From: Allokutzneria sp. A3M-2-11 16 | GTDB taxonomy: Bacteria; Actinomycetota; Actinomycetes; Mycobacteriales; Pseudonocardiaceae | Assembly: GCF_024213555.1 (NCBI RefSeq) | Contig: NZ_JANAVO010000021.1 | Span: forward strand, 1-64,000 | Direction of reading: 5' to 3' | Length of the DNA: 64,000 bases | Part shown: piece after piece, positions 23,114-31,849 of the stretch | How positions within the stretch are numbered: position 1 is the first letter of the stretch | How the letters are laid out: each line of letters opens with the position of its first letter | Position numbers and translations under genes: made by a program | Notes under the pieces: model-generated | Told to the model about the DNA's origin: nothing | The model's input: only the letters and a program-made list of their open reading frames with translations | The model's database searches: none

Positions 23114-26074
23114 CTAGGACCGTGAGTCGGATATGCGTGCCAACAAGTTCGCTGCCTCCTCGCGTGCGGCGAGGTTCGCCTTCTCCATGATCGGCAGCGC
23201 GACGCGGAGTTCGGCGATCGCGCTGTCGTACTGCTCCTGGGCGGCGAGCACCGTCGCCAGGTGGTGCCGGGCGTGGGCTTGCCCGCGTTCGTCGCCCATG
23301 GCCACCAGGACGCGCACGGCGCGGGCCGCCCACGTCCGGGCCTCCGCCCAGTTCTCCTTCCCGGAGTGCAAGCGGGACAACATCATCGCGGCGTGGCCCA
23401 TGGTCAGGTGGCGGTTGGATCCGGCGAGCAACGTCAGGACGGTCTCCGCTTCGGCTTGCGCTCGCGGCAGATCGCCGTGACGCACCGCGCTGGCCGCCAC
23501 GCCGAAGCGGATGGTCGCCTCGCCGATCCTGTTGCTGACGTCGTTGACGGCGTTCTTCGCGGCGGTGTCGAGCGCGCTCTCGAAAAGGACGAGGGCCTTC
23601 TCGTAGTCACCGAACTGGCTCATGACCCCGCCGAGCACGCGGAGACAGTAGGCCAGGACAAGCCCGTTCGGCGCTGTCCTCGCGAGGTCCACGGCGCGCT
23701 CGGCGGCTTCCCTCGCCCCGGCTTGGTTGTTCTGTTCGCGGTGGCAGACGGCCAGGTTCGCCAGGGACTGGGCGTGCTCGGCGACGAACGGCGATTTCTC
23801 CAGCGCGGGAAGGCATTCCGTGTAGTCGGCGATCAGCTGAGCCACGTCCCCGCCGGTCGTGGCCATGTTGATCCGCGCGACCTCGGCGCGCAGGGCGGCG
23901 CTCTCGTCACCGTGCTCCCGCGCCGCGTCCCGCACGGTCGCGTAGAGCTCGACGAGCCGCCGCCAGTTCCCGTCGTTCTCCTCGGTGGAGGAGATCCGGT
24001 CGACCAAGAGCTTGGCATCACTGGAAAATCCGGCCCGAGCCGCGTGCACCGCGAGCCCGGCCAGGTTGTGCCGCTCCGCGCGGAACCACCCCTGGGCGTC
24101 CGCCGTGATCCCTTCCACCTCCTCGGCGGAGATCTTCGGCAGCCCCGGGTGGCTGACCATTTCCGCGATGAGCACGACCGACTCCGCGTTGGCCTTCTCG
24201 CTGAACACGAGGTAGCCGTCGACGAGGCGGCGCACCGCGGCGTGACGCTCGTCGGGGTGAGCGACGGCCTGCTCCTCGGCGTAGAGGGCCAGCAGGCTGT
24301 GCAGCTGGTAGCGCGGTTCACCGGTCTCGTCGAGCCCGCCCGGCGTGAGCATCCCGCGGTCGACGAGCTCGGCGACGACGCGGTCACCGTCATCGTCACC
24401 GGCGAGCAGACCGGCCACCCACGAGGCGAACGTGTGCTCGCCGAGCAGGCTCAACCCGCGGAATGTGCGCTGCAACCACTCCGGCATCGAGGCGTAGCCG
24501 AGCGCGAAGCTCGACCGGACCTGCTGGTCCGGCGTGACGAACTGGTCGAGCCGCCTGCGGGCGTCGCGCAGCCGCGGCACGACCGACCCGATCCGCCGCC
24601 CGGGGAGCGCGCCGATCCTGGCCGCGATCACCCGCAGCGCCAACGGATGCCCGCCGCAGTGGTCGACGATCTCGTGGACGGCGTCCTCCTCCTCGCCAAC
24701 GCGACCGGCGCCGATCATGCGCACGAGCAGGTCGAAGCCGTGCTCGTGGCTCAGCTCCTCGACCCGGAAGTTGCGGACCCGCCCGGACAACGAGCGCAGC
24801 GCCTGTTTCCCGGTCACCACGAAGGCACATCGCTCGGAGCCGGTGATCACCGCGTCCACCTGCCCGGCGTCGGTGGCGTCGTCGAGCACGACCAGCAGCC
24901 GCCTTCCGTTCAGCCGGGTGCGATAGGCCGACTCACGGGCTCCCGGCGCGCTGGGGATCGACTTCGCCCTGACCCCGGTGGCGTAGAGGAGATCGCCCAT
25001 GGCCGCGAACGCCTGCTGCGGCACCTCCGCCGTCGCCCCCAGCCGCAGCCAGTGCTGCCCGTCCGGAAAGCGGTCGCGGAGCCGGTGGGCCAGGCGCACC
25101 GCGATCGCGCTCTTGCCGATCCCGGACAGGCCGTGGACCACCGCGACACCCGGGCCCGCCAAGGAATCGGCGGTCAGCCACTCCGCGATCTCGTCGAGCT
25201 CCTTCTCGCGGCCCACCAGGTTCACCACGTCCGGCGGCAGCGCGCACGCGCTCACCCACGGAGCCGTCGCCGCGTGCTCGGCCAGGCTCTCCGCCAGCTC
25301 ACGCGCACTGGCCTCCTCGGCGGCCGGGGCACCGTCCGCACCGAGGACCAGCCGGTGCACACCGCGGAGCGCGGGACTGGGATCGATGCCCAGCGTCTCC
25401 ACGAGATGGCTCCGCACCCGCTCGTAGGCCGCCAACGCCTCGGCCTGCCTGCCGCTTCCGTGCAACGCCAGCATCAGCGAACGCCACAGGCCCTCGCGCA
25501 GCGGGTACCGGTGCACCAGCGACTGGAGCTCGCCGACGAGGGCCGCGTGCCCGCCCAGGACCAGCTCGCCCTCGATCCGCCGCTCCAGGGCGGAAAGCCG
25601 GTCCTCGTCGAGCACCGCGCCGATCTCCTCGTGCAACGCGGATGAGCTGATCCCGGTCAGCGCCGGTCCCCGCCACAACGCCAACGCCTCGGTGAGCGCG
25701 GGCACGGCGGCGGCGGGCTCGACGGCCTCGGTCGAACGGACCAGCTCCCGGAACCGGTAGTAGTCCACTGTGGACGGATCGACGTCGAGCAGGTAGCCCC
25801 CGGCGAGGGTCCGGACCAGCTCGCGCCCGCCGGGGTGCGGCGCCAGGATCTCGCGCAGCCGCCAGACGTAGCTCTGCATGCGGGCCGTCCAGCCCTTGCG
25901 GTCCAGGTCGTCGCCGAGCCAGTGCGCGAACCGCTCCGGGGTGACGACCGTCCCCGGGGTCAGCAGGAGCGCGGCGAGGACGGTGCGGAGCTTGCCGGCC
26001 GGGACGGCGAGGCGGCGGTCACCGCACCGCGCCTCGAAAGGACCGAGCAGCCGGAACTCGAACCCCGCGTCCAT
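23114..26074 (-). CDS. AfsR/SARP-family STAND regulator, paralogue 1
   Basis: Large cytoplasmic signal-transducing ATPase and transcription factor, 986 residues. N-terminal OmpR-like winged helix (~5-95, FRLLGPFEARCG) and bacterial transcriptional activator domain (~100-245) form the SARP part. The NB-ARC domain follows, with Walker A GLSGIGKS at 315-322, Walker B LLVVLDDA at 393-400 and CGGHPLALRV. The C-terminal ~400 residues are TPR-like helical repeats ending ALPIMEKANL and AANLLARISDS. AfsR-type proteins activate antibiotic pathways or stress genes on binding an unknown signal. It is very similar throughout to the paralogue at 41.8-44.8 kb. Divergent TetR gene upstream. Confidence 0.92.
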   Translation of the reverse strand: MDAGFEFRLLGPFEARCGDRRLAVPAGKLRTVLAALLLTPGTVVTPERFAHWLGDDLDRKGWTARMQSYVWRLREILAPHPGGRELVRTLAGGYLLDVDPSTVDYYRFRELVRSTEAVEPAAAVPALTEALALWRGPALTGISSSALHEEIGAVLDEDRLSALERRIEGELVLGGHAALVGELQSLVHRYPLREGLWRSLMLALHGSGRQAEALAAYERVRSHLVETLGIDPSPALRGVHRLVLGADGAPAAEEASARELAESLAEHAATAPWVSACALPPDVVNLVGREKELDEIAEWLTADSLAGPGVAVVHGLSGIGKSAIAVRLAHRLRDRFPDGQHWLRLGATAEVPQQAFAAMGDLLYATGVRAKSIPSAPGARESAYRTRLNGRRLLVVLDDATDAGQVDAVITGSERCAFVVTGKQALRSLSGRVRNFRVEELSHEHGFDLLVRMIGAGRVGEEEDAVHEIVDHCGGHPLALRVIAARIGALPGRRIGSVVPRLRDARRRLDQFVTPDQQVRSSFALGYASMPEWLQRTFRGLSLLGEHTFASWVAGLLAGDDDGDRVVAELVDRGMLTPGGLDETGEPRYQLHSLLALYAEEQAVAHPDERHAAVRRLVDGYLVFSEKANAESVVLIAEMVSHPGLPKISAEEVEGITADAQGWFRAERHNLAGLAVHAARAGFSSDAKLLVDRISSTEENDGNWRRLVELYATVRDAAREHGDESAALRAEVARINMATTGGDVAQLIADYTECLPALEKSPFVAEHAQSLANLAVCHREQNNQAGAREAAERAVDLARTAPNGLVLAYCLRVLGGVMSQFGDYEKALVLFESALDTAAKNAVNDVSNRIGEATIRFGVAASAVRHGDLPRAQAEAETVLTLLAGSNRHLTMGHAAMMLSRLHSGKENWAEARTWAARAVRVLVAMGDERGQAHARHHLATVLAAQEQYDSAIAELRVALPIMEKANLAAREEAANLLARISDSRS

Positions 26075-26110
26075 GTGCGCAGCCTACTTGATCACCACAC
26101 CGGGCGGTGC

Positions 26111-26131
26111 TATAAAGTGAACATCAGTTCA
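26111..26131 (+). promoter_or_regulatory. TetR operator over a -10 box
   Basis: TGAAC-ATCA-GTTCA (26118-26131) directly abuts a TATAAA box (26111-26116), 20-40 bp before the TetR start. Placement suits autorepression of the TetR-GNAT operon. Confidence 0.65.
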
Positions 26132-26151
26132 TTCAAAAATGTGGAGGCACT

Positions 26152-26754
26152 GTGCCGAGGACGGCCGCGCAGAACGAGGCCCTGCGCACCGCGAGCAGGG
26201 AAACCGTTTTCACCCACGCCGTGCGGATCTTCGCCCGGCGCGGCTACGCGGCCACGAGCATGCGCGATGTCGCCAACGAGGCCGGGATCAGCGTCGGGCT
26301 CATCTACCGGCACTACGCCACGAAGGAAGAGCTGTTCGCCGACGTGCTCGGCCGCGCGGCCGCCGGACTCGACGACGCCGCCCGCGAGATCGCCGCCGCC
26401 GACGACGGGTACGTGGCCCTCACCCGCTTCCTGGAGCTCTACCTCGGCGGGGTCGCCGACATCGACGGCGCGGCCGAGTTCTCGGTCGTGGCCAACCAGG
26501 CGTTCCTCAGCGACGAACCACCCGGCGCGCGGGAACGCCTCTTCGCCAGCCACCTCGACTTCCGGCAGGCGCTCGAAACGGCGATCTCGCGCGCCCAGCG
26601 GGACGGGCACTGCCCGACCGGTGACCCCGCGGCCCTGACCGTGGTGCTCCTGTCGCTGCTGTCCGGGGCCGTGACGATGCGGATGTGCCTGGGGCCCAGC
26701 GCCGTACCCCCGCCCACGATGGTCCTGCACCTGCTGAACGGAGGCGGCCGATGA
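26152..26754 (+). CDS. TetR/AcrR family transcriptional regulator
   Basis: Repressor of 200 residues. HTH at ~15-60: AVRIFARRGYAATSMRDVAN then GISVGLIYRHYATKEELFAD. The rest is a helical ligand domain. The GTG start has GGAGG 5-6 nt upstream, and a palindrome overlapping a TATAAA box precedes it. The stop codon overlaps the ATG of the acetyltransferase gene (ATGA), so the two are co-translated and probably respond to the same compound. Confidence 0.9.
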   Translation: MPRTAAQNEALRTASRETVFTHAVRIFARRGYAATSMRDVANEAGISVGLIYRHYATKEELFADVLGRAAAGLDDAAREIAAADDGYVALTRFLELYLGGVADIDGAAEFSVVANQAFLSDEPPGARERLFASHLDFRQALETAISRAQRDGHCPTGDPAALTVVLLSLLSGAVTMRMCLGPSAVPPPTMVLHLLNGGGR

Positions 26755-27341
26755 TCACCATGGCCAGGGGTGACGAGCTCGGGGAGCGTTCCCGGATGCG
26801 CATCGCCGACGTGCTCGTGCGGGGCTTCGCCCAGGATTTCTCCTTCTTCTCCAAGGATTCCCGCGCCCTCGCCGACGCTTTCGCGCACATGCTGCTGCTC
26901 GACCGGTTCCACGTGGCGTGCGTCGACGGCGAGCCCGCGGCGGTCGCGACGCTGACCTCCGGGACCCAACAGTGCTTCGCGCCGAGGTGGGGACCGTTCC
27001 GCAAGCACCTGGGATGGGTGCGCGGAACCGTCTGCTACCACGTGATCCGCAACCAGTTCATGGCCGTCTCCGAAGGCGCGGCCGAGGACGTCGCGGAGAT
27101 CGGCTTCGTCACCACCGCGCCCGAGCACCAGGGACGCGGCGTGGCTACCGCCCTCCTGCGACACCTCGTCGCGCAGCCGGGTCCGCGCGCCTTCGTGCTC
27201 GAGGAAATCAAGGACACCAACGAACCGGCACTCGGGCTCTACCGCAAACTCGGCTTCACCGAGTACCGGCGGCGCCCGCAGAAGCACACCGCACGGGTGG
27301 GATTCGAGGCGTACGTGTCCATGCGCCTCGACGTCACGTGA
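26751..27341 (+). CDS. GNAT family N-acetyltransferase
   Basis: Acetyl-CoA-dependent acyltransferase, 196 residues. The CoA-binding motif A is IGFVTTAPEHQGRGVATALLRHL (residues ~118-140), with NEPALGLYRKLGFTEYRRR as motif B. Substrate unknown; as the partner of a TetR it may detoxify a small molecule. It starts inside the TetR stop codon and its 3' end overlaps the convergent DUF1579-like gene by 8 bp. Confidence 0.88.
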   Translation: MITMARGDELGERSRMRIADVLVRGFAQDFSFFSKDSRALADAFAHMLLLDRFHVACVDGEPAAVATLTSGTQQCFAPRWGPFRKHLGWVRGTVCYHVIRNQFMAVSEGAAEDVAEIGFVTTAPEHQGRGVATALLRHLVAQPGPRAFVLEEIKDTNEPALGLYRKLGFTEYRRRPQKHTARVGFEAYVSMRLDVT

Positions 27342-27789
27342 CCGCGCGGGTGAACTCCATGATCCAGTTGGACTCCCAGGTCCGCCCGCCGTCGGCGGAG
27401 AACTCCTGTTCCCACCGCGCGGAGGTGGGGGTGATCTCCGACCAGATGAAGTGCGCCCTGATCGGCCTGCCCTCGTGCGTGTCGTCGCCGTAGAAGTCGC
27501 CGCGGCCGTCGACGAACGTGCCCACCACCGGCGGGAAGAGGACGCCGGAGCGGCTGTTGGCCCAGTAGATCGACCACTGCTCTCGTTCGACGTCGAACAG
27601 CCGCAGGGTGAAGCCGCGGCTTCCCAGGGTCGGGAAGATGATCTCCTCGGTGTTGCCGCCGCCGTCGAAGATCGACCGGCAGATCGAGGCGCCCGGGAAC
27701 TCGTTCCAGTCGTCGCTGCCGGCGAAGAGCGTCGCCAGGCGCCGGTTGACCACGTTCCAGGAGCCGATGAAGAAGTCGAAGTCGTTCAT
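27334..27789 (-). CDS. DUF1579-like protein
   Basis: Conserved 151-residue protein without signal peptide. The pattern DFFIGSWNVVNRRL, REQWSIYWANSRSG, GRGDFYGDDTHEGRPIR and WEQEFSADGGRTWESNW is typical of a small beta-barrel group annotated DUF1579 or hypothetical, often divergent from YafY-type regulators exactly as here. A palindrome between the two genes probably controls both. Molecular function unknown, perhaps ligand binding. Confidence 0.75.
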   Translation of the reverse strand: MNDFDFFIGSWNVVNRRLATLFAGSDDWNEFPGASICRSIFDGGGNTEEIIFPTLGSRGFTLRLFDVEREQWSIYWANSRSGVLFPPVVGTFVDGRGDFYGDDTHEGRPIRAHFIWSEITPTSARWEQEFSADGGRTWESNWIMEFTRAVT

Positions 27790-27813
27790 GTCGACGAGCC
27801 TGCCCGGCTACCC

Positions 27814-27830
27814 CTGACATCTTCTGTCAG
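27814..27830. promoter_or_regulatory. Operator shared by DUF1579 and YafY genes
   Basis: CTGACATCTTCTGTCAG, 6-bp perfect arms around TCTTC, midway between the two divergent starts. A near-identical palindrome lies at 14500-14516. Confidence 0.7.
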
Positions 27831-27852
27831 TGGCCGCGGACATACTTCCACC

Positions 27853-28866
27853 GTGCGTGCGAGCCGCCTGCTGTCCCTGCTGCTGTTGCTCCAGAACCGC
27901 GGGCTGATGAGCGCGGCGCACCTCGCCGCGGAGCTGGGTGTCACCGCCCGGACCGTCTACCGCGACGTCGAGGCCCTGGCCGCGGCGGGCGTGCCGATCT
28001 ACGCCGAGCAGGGCCCGGCCGGGGGCTACCGGCTCATGGAGGGCTACCGCACGCGGCTGACCGGGCTGACCGCCGAGGAGGCCGGGTCGCTGTTCCTGAC
28101 CGGCCTGCCGCGGCCCGCGGCGGAGCTGGGGCTCGGCGCCCAGGTGGCCGCCGCCGAACTGAAGCTGACGGCGGCGCTGCCCACCCCCTACCGGGAGGCG
28201 TCCACGCGGATCCGGCAACGCTTCCACCTCGACGTGCCGGGCTGGTACCGGGAGCCGGACGCGGTTCCGCACCTGCTCACCGTCGCGGAGGCGCTGTGGC
28301 AGGACCGGCGGATCGAGGTCCGGTACCGCCGCTGGGCACCGAACCCCGGTGTGGTCACCCGGCGCCTCGACCCGCTGGGCCTGGTCCTCAAGGCCGGGGT
28401 CTGGTACCTGGTCGCCACCGGAGGCGGCGGCGGGCCCCGCACCTACCGGGTCTCCTCCATCGAGGACGCCGAGCCGCTGCCGACCGCGTTCACCCGCCCG
28501 GCCGACTTCGACCTTGCCGAGTTCTGGCGGACGCAGGTCGATCGGTACGAGAGCGCCGAGTCCGCCGGAGTCGCCGAGATACGCCTGTCCCCCAACGGCG
28601 TCGCCGCCCTGACCGACGTGCTCGGCCCGAGGGCCGCCCAGTCGGCGCTGCGCACCCTCGCGCCCACGGACCCCGACGGCTGGAGACGCGCCACCATCCC
28701 CCTGGAAAGCGTGTCCCACGCCGCCGCCGGGCTGCTCCGCCTCGGCGCGGACGTCCAGGTGCTCACGCCCGCCGAGCTCCTCGCGCACATGACCGGCACG
28801 GTCCACGCGATGGCCCGGCTCTACCCCGTCCGGGACCATCTGCCAGTGTTCGGCGCCGAGTCCTGA
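27853..28866 (+). CDS. YafY-type HTH/WYL-domain transcriptional regulator
   Basis: A 337-residue regulator. N-terminal DeoR-like HTH_11 (~5-60): LLSLLLLLQNRGLMSAAHLA then ELGVTARTVYRDVEALAAAG. The central WYL domain (~135-210) contains EVRYRRWAPN and GVWYLVATGG, and a C-terminal WCX-like extension follows. WYL proteins sense nucleic-acid or small ligands; this subgroup commonly controls the divergent gene. The GTG start lies 23 bp after the shared palindrome, so binding would also block its own promoter. It ends 26 bp before the alcohol dehydrogenase start. Confidence 0.88.
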   Translation: MRASRLLSLLLLLQNRGLMSAAHLAAELGVTARTVYRDVEALAAAGVPIYAEQGPAGGYRLMEGYRTRLTGLTAEEAGSLFLTGLPRPAAELGLGAQVAAAELKLTAALPTPYREASTRIRQRFHLDVPGWYREPDAVPHLLTVAEALWQDRRIEVRYRRWAPNPGVVTRRLDPLGLVLKAGVWYLVATGGGGGPRTYRVSSIEDAEPLPTAFTRPADFDLAEFWRTQVDRYESAESAGVAEIRLSPNGVAALTDVLGPRAAQSALRTLAPTDPDGWRRATIPLESVSHAAAGLLRLGADVQVLTPAELLAHMTGTVHAMARLYPVRDHLPVFGAES

Positions 28867-28892
28867 TGTCCCTGGCAGATAGAGGAGATCTC

Positions 28893-29987
28893 GTGGTCAC
28901 CGCATCGGTCATGCCCGCGCCCCACGCGCCCATGGAGCTGCGCACGTTCGACCGCCCCCGGCTCGAACCCGGCGCGGTCCTGCTGCGGACGCTGGGCAGC
29001 GAGGTCTGCGGCACCGACACCCACCTGCAGAGGGGGCAGCTCGCGGGTGTCCCCTACCCGATCATCCCGGGGCACGTGGCCGTCGGGCGCGTCGAGGAGA
29101 TCGGCGGGAGCGATCCGGTGCTCGACGTGTCCGGCGCCCCGGTCGAGATCGGGCAGGTGGTGACCTACCTGGACGTCTACGGCACCTGCGGCCGCTGCTG
29201 GTTCTGCACGATCGCCCACGCGAGCACGCGGTGCCCGTACCGCAAGGTCTACGGCGTCACGATGTCCTGCGCCGACGGCCTGTACGGCGGCTGGTCGGAG
29301 CACGTCCACCTGCGTCCCGGCGTGCACATCGTCCCGCTGCCCGAAGGGCTCGACTGGCGCGCGTTCCTGGCTGTCGGGTGCGGCATGCCGACCGCGCTGC
29401 ACGCGATGACGCTCGGAAACGTGGCCTTCGGCGACACCGTCGTCGTGCAGGGAGCCGGTCCGGTGGGGCTGAGCGCCGCCGCGCTCGCCCAACTGCGCGG
29501 AGCCGGTCAGGTGGTCGTCGTCGGCGGCCCCGACGTGCGCCTTGACGCGGCACGCCGCTTCGGCGCCGACGCGGTCATCGACATCGCCTCGACCACGGAA
29601 ACCGAACGCGTCGAAGCGATCCGCGACCTCACCGGGGGCCGGGGCGCCGACGTCACCGTCGAAGCCACCGGCGTGCCCTCCGCCGTCCCCGAAGGCATGC
29701 GGCTGACCCGCGACGCCGGGCGCTACGTCGTGGTCGGCCAGTACACCAACGCCGGGGACGCCTCGCTCAACCCGCACCTGGACCTCAACCAGAAGCACCT
29801 GGACGTCCAGGGCTGCTGGGGCAGCGACACCGGGCACGTGTACCGGTCGGTGCAGGTGATCGCGCGGTACGCGCGCCAGTTCCCGTGGACCGAGCTGATC
29901 AGCGCCGAGTACGACCTCTCGCAGACCCAGCGAGCCCTCGACGACGTGGCGGCCCAGCGGACCGTGAAGGCGCTCATCGTGCCCTGA
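28893..29987 (+). CDS. Zinc-dependent alcohol dehydrogenase (MDR family)
   Basis: NAD(P)-dependent medium-chain dehydrogenase, 364 residues. The catalytic zinc region begins GSEVCGTDTH. The structural zinc has its four cysteines in CGRCWFC then STRC (C-x2-C-x2-C-x8-C). The Rossmann motif is VVVQGAGPVGLSAAALA. The usual GHE-type signature reads PGHVAVGRVEEIG, with Val at the glutamate position, a departure that may affect catalytic-zinc exchange. The GTG start is chosen for AGAGGAG 5 nt upstream; ATG at 28866 overlaps the YafY stop. A stem-loop follows the gene. Substrate unknown. Confidence 0.88.
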   Translation: MVTASVMPAPHAPMELRTFDRPRLEPGAVLLRTLGSEVCGTDTHLQRGQLAGVPYPIIPGHVAVGRVEEIGGSDPVLDVSGAPVEIGQVVTYLDVYGTCGRCWFCTIAHASTRCPYRKVYGVTMSCADGLYGGWSEHVHLRPGVHIVPLPEGLDWRAFLAVGCGMPTALHAMTLGNVAFGDTVVVQGAGPVGLSAAALAQLRGAGQVVVVGGPDVRLDAARRFGADAVIDIASTTETERVEAIRDLTGGRGADVTVEATGVPSAVPEGMRLTRDAGRYVVVGQYTNAGDASLNPHLDLNQKHLDVQGCWGSDTGHVYRSVQVIARYARQFPWTELISAEYDLSQTQRALDDVAAQRTVKALIVP

Positions 29988-30002
29988 GCCGGTTCCCGCC
30001 AG

Positions 30003-30046
30003 CGCGCCCGATCACTCCAGGAAAACTTTCGAAAAAGTCGGGCGCG
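30003..30046 (+). terminator. Stem-loop after alcohol dehydrogenase gene
   Basis: Arms CGCGCCCGA and TCGGGCGCG, perfect over 9 bp with a 26-nt loop, 15 bp after the stop codon and just ahead of the next promoter. No T-run follows, so it is terminator-like rather than a classical intrinsic terminator. Confidence 0.5.
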
Positions 30047-30048
30047 GT

Positions 30049-30076
30049 TGTCGATCCGTGGCTTTGCCCGTTCGAC
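30049..30076 (+). promoter_or_regulatory. Candidate ECF42 autoregulated promoter
   Basis: TGTCGA (30049-30054), an 18-nt spacer, then CGAC (30073-30076). From memory, ECF42 promoters have a TGTCGA -35 and a CGA-type -10. It precedes the DGPF-ECF42 operon. A GGGTCC-N6-GGACCC inverted repeat lies downstream in the leader at 30089-30106. Confidence 0.6.
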
Positions 30077-30129
30077 CTAGGGGTGCGAGGGTCCACAGTG
30101 GGACCCCGATGACCCGAGGAGACACAGCC

Positions 30130-30549
30130 GTGAAGTACATGCTGATCATGCGCGCCACCGACGAGACGCTCGAGGCGTTCCAGGACGCTGACCTCGCCGA
30201 GGTCATGGACTCGATGGGCCGATTCAACGACGAGCTGATCCGGGCCGGTGTGCTGGTCGCCGCGGAGGGGCTGGACAGCGCGGAGGAGGGTGTCGTCGTC
30301 GACTACTCCAGCGAGCCGCCCGTGGTCACCGACGGCCCCTACGGCGAGACCAAGGAGCTCTTCGGCGGCTTCTGGATCCTGAACGTGGCGTCGAGGGAGG
30401 AGGCCGTGGCGTGGGCGCGGCGCGCTCCGATGGCCGGGCCGGGCAGCAAGTGCGAGATCCGCCGGGTCGCCACGATCGACGAGTTCCCGCAGGACAACGA
30501 GTGGATCAAGAAGGAGCGGGAGTGGCGCGAGGCCACCGGCCAGCTCTGA
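30130..30549 (+). CDS. YCII/DGPF-domain protein
   Basis: Small cytoplasmic protein of 139 residues, YCII-like ferredoxin fold. The DGPF motif appears as VVTDGPYGETKELFGGFWIL at ~62-81. Proteins of this type are genetic partners of ECF42 sigma factors, and the sigma gene lies 15 bp downstream, so they form an operon. The biochemical role is unknown; they may be the response output. The GTG has GAGGAG about 9 nt upstream. Confidence 0.9.
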   Translation: MKYMLIMRATDETLEAFQDADLAEVMDSMGRFNDELIRAGVLVAAEGLDSAEEGVVVDYSSEPPVVTDGPYGETKELFGGFWILNVASREEAVAWARRAPMAGPGSKCEIRRVATIDEFPQDNEWIKKEREWREATGQL

Positions 30550-30564
30550 CCGGGACGGCGGGCG

Positions 30565-31833
30565 ATGGCTGAGCACACCGGCCGCGAGGCCGTCGCCGCC
30601 GTCTGGCGGATCGAGTCCGCGCGGATCGTCGGCGCGCTCGCCCGGTACACCGGCGACTTCGCGCTGGCCGAGGACCTCGCCCAGGAGGCGCTGGCCGAGG
30701 CGCTGGTGACCTGGCCGCGCGAGGGTGTGCCGCGCACCCCCGCGGGGTGGCTGCTCGCCGTCGGCAGGCGCCGCGCGATCGACGCCTTCCGCAGGCGCTC
30801 CGCGCTCGACGAGAGGTACGCCGCCCTCGCCCGCGACCTGGGCGAGGGCGGTGCCTTCTCGGGCAGCCCGGTCGACCAGGACGCGCCGTGGGACCCGGAG
30901 CAGATCGACGACGACGTGCTCGCGCTGATGTTCATCTCCTGCCATCCCGTGCTGTCGCGGGAAGCACGGGTGGCACTCACCCTGCGCGTGGTCGGCGGCC
31001 TCACCAGCGACCAGATCGCCAAGGCGTTCCTCGTCCCGACCGCCACCGTGCAGGCCCGCATCACGCGCGCGAAGAAGACGCTCGCGGAGGCCCGGGTGCC
31101 GTTCGAGCTGCCGCAGGCGCAGGAGCGCGCCCAACGGCTCGGCTCGGTGCTCAGCGTCGTCTACCTGATCTTCACCGAGGGGTCCTCCGCCAGTTCGGGC
31201 GCCGAGCTGATCCGGTTCGACCTCGCCGGTGAGGCGCAGCGGCTCGCGCGGGTGCTGGCCCGCCTGATGCCGCGGGAGCCCGAGGTGCACAGCCTGCTGG
31301 CGCTGCTCGAACTGACCGCGGCGCGCTTTCCCGCCCGCACGGGTCCGGACGGTGAGCCGGTGTTGCTCGAGCAGCAGGACCGCCGCCGCTGGGACCGCGC
31401 CGCGATCCGCCGGGGACGCGCCGCCCTCGACCACGCGACGCGGGTCGGCCGGGGCCTGGGCGCTTACGGTCTGCAAGCCGCGATCGCCGAATGCCACGCC
31501 GTGGCCGCCTCGGTCGAGGAGACGAACTGGGAGCGCGTCGTTCTCCTCTACGAGGCGCTCGGCCGGCTCGCCCCGTCACCGGTGGTCGACCTCAACAAGG
31601 CCGCCGCCGTCTCGATGGCACGGGGACCCGCCGCGGGGCTGAAGATCGTCGACGACCTGGTGGCCGCCAAGGCGCTCGCGAACTCGCACCTGCTGCCCAG
31701 CGTTCGCGGGGAGTTGCTCACCCGCCTGGGGCGCCCCGACGAGGCGCGCGCCGAACTGGAGCGCGCCGTGCGGCTGTGCGGCAACGAACGGGAGCGGGCG
31801 GTGTTGCGGCGCAAGATCGCCGACCTCGGCTGA
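30565..31833 (+). CDS. ECF42-type RNA polymerase sigma factor with TPR-like extension
   Basis: Extracytoplasmic-function-type sigma factor, 422 residues. Sigma region 2 (~10-80) has FALAEDLAQEALAEALVTWP and GWLLAVGRRRAIDAFRR. Sigma region 4 (~125-175) has TLRVVGGLTSDQIAKAFLV then TATVQARITRAKKTL. A ~200-residue C-terminal helical/TPR-like extension carries the group-typical YLIFTEG and LLALLELTAAR. No anti-sigma factor is adjacent; in ECF42 the extension itself is thought to control activity. A matching TGTCGA promoter upstream of the DGPF gene implies self-activation. Confidence 0.93.
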   Translation: MAEHTGREAVAAVWRIESARIVGALARYTGDFALAEDLAQEALAEALVTWPREGVPRTPAGWLLAVGRRRAIDAFRRRSALDERYAALARDLGEGGAFSGSPVDQDAPWDPEQIDDDVLALMFISCHPVLSREARVALTLRVVGGLTSDQIAKAFLVPTATVQARITRAKKTLAEARVPFELPQAQERAQRLGSVLSVVYLIFTEGSSASSGAELIRFDLAGEAQRLARVLARLMPREPEVHSLLALLELTAARFPARTGPDGEPVLLEQQDRRRWDRAAIRRGRAALDHATRVGRGLGAYGLQAAIAECHAVAASVEETNWERVVLLYEALGRLAPSPVVDLNKAAAVSMARGPAAGLKIVDDLVAAKALANSHLLPSVRGELLTRLGRPDEARAELERAVRLCGNERERAVLRRKIADLG

Positions 31834-31849
31834 TCGCGTGGAGGGCGGT

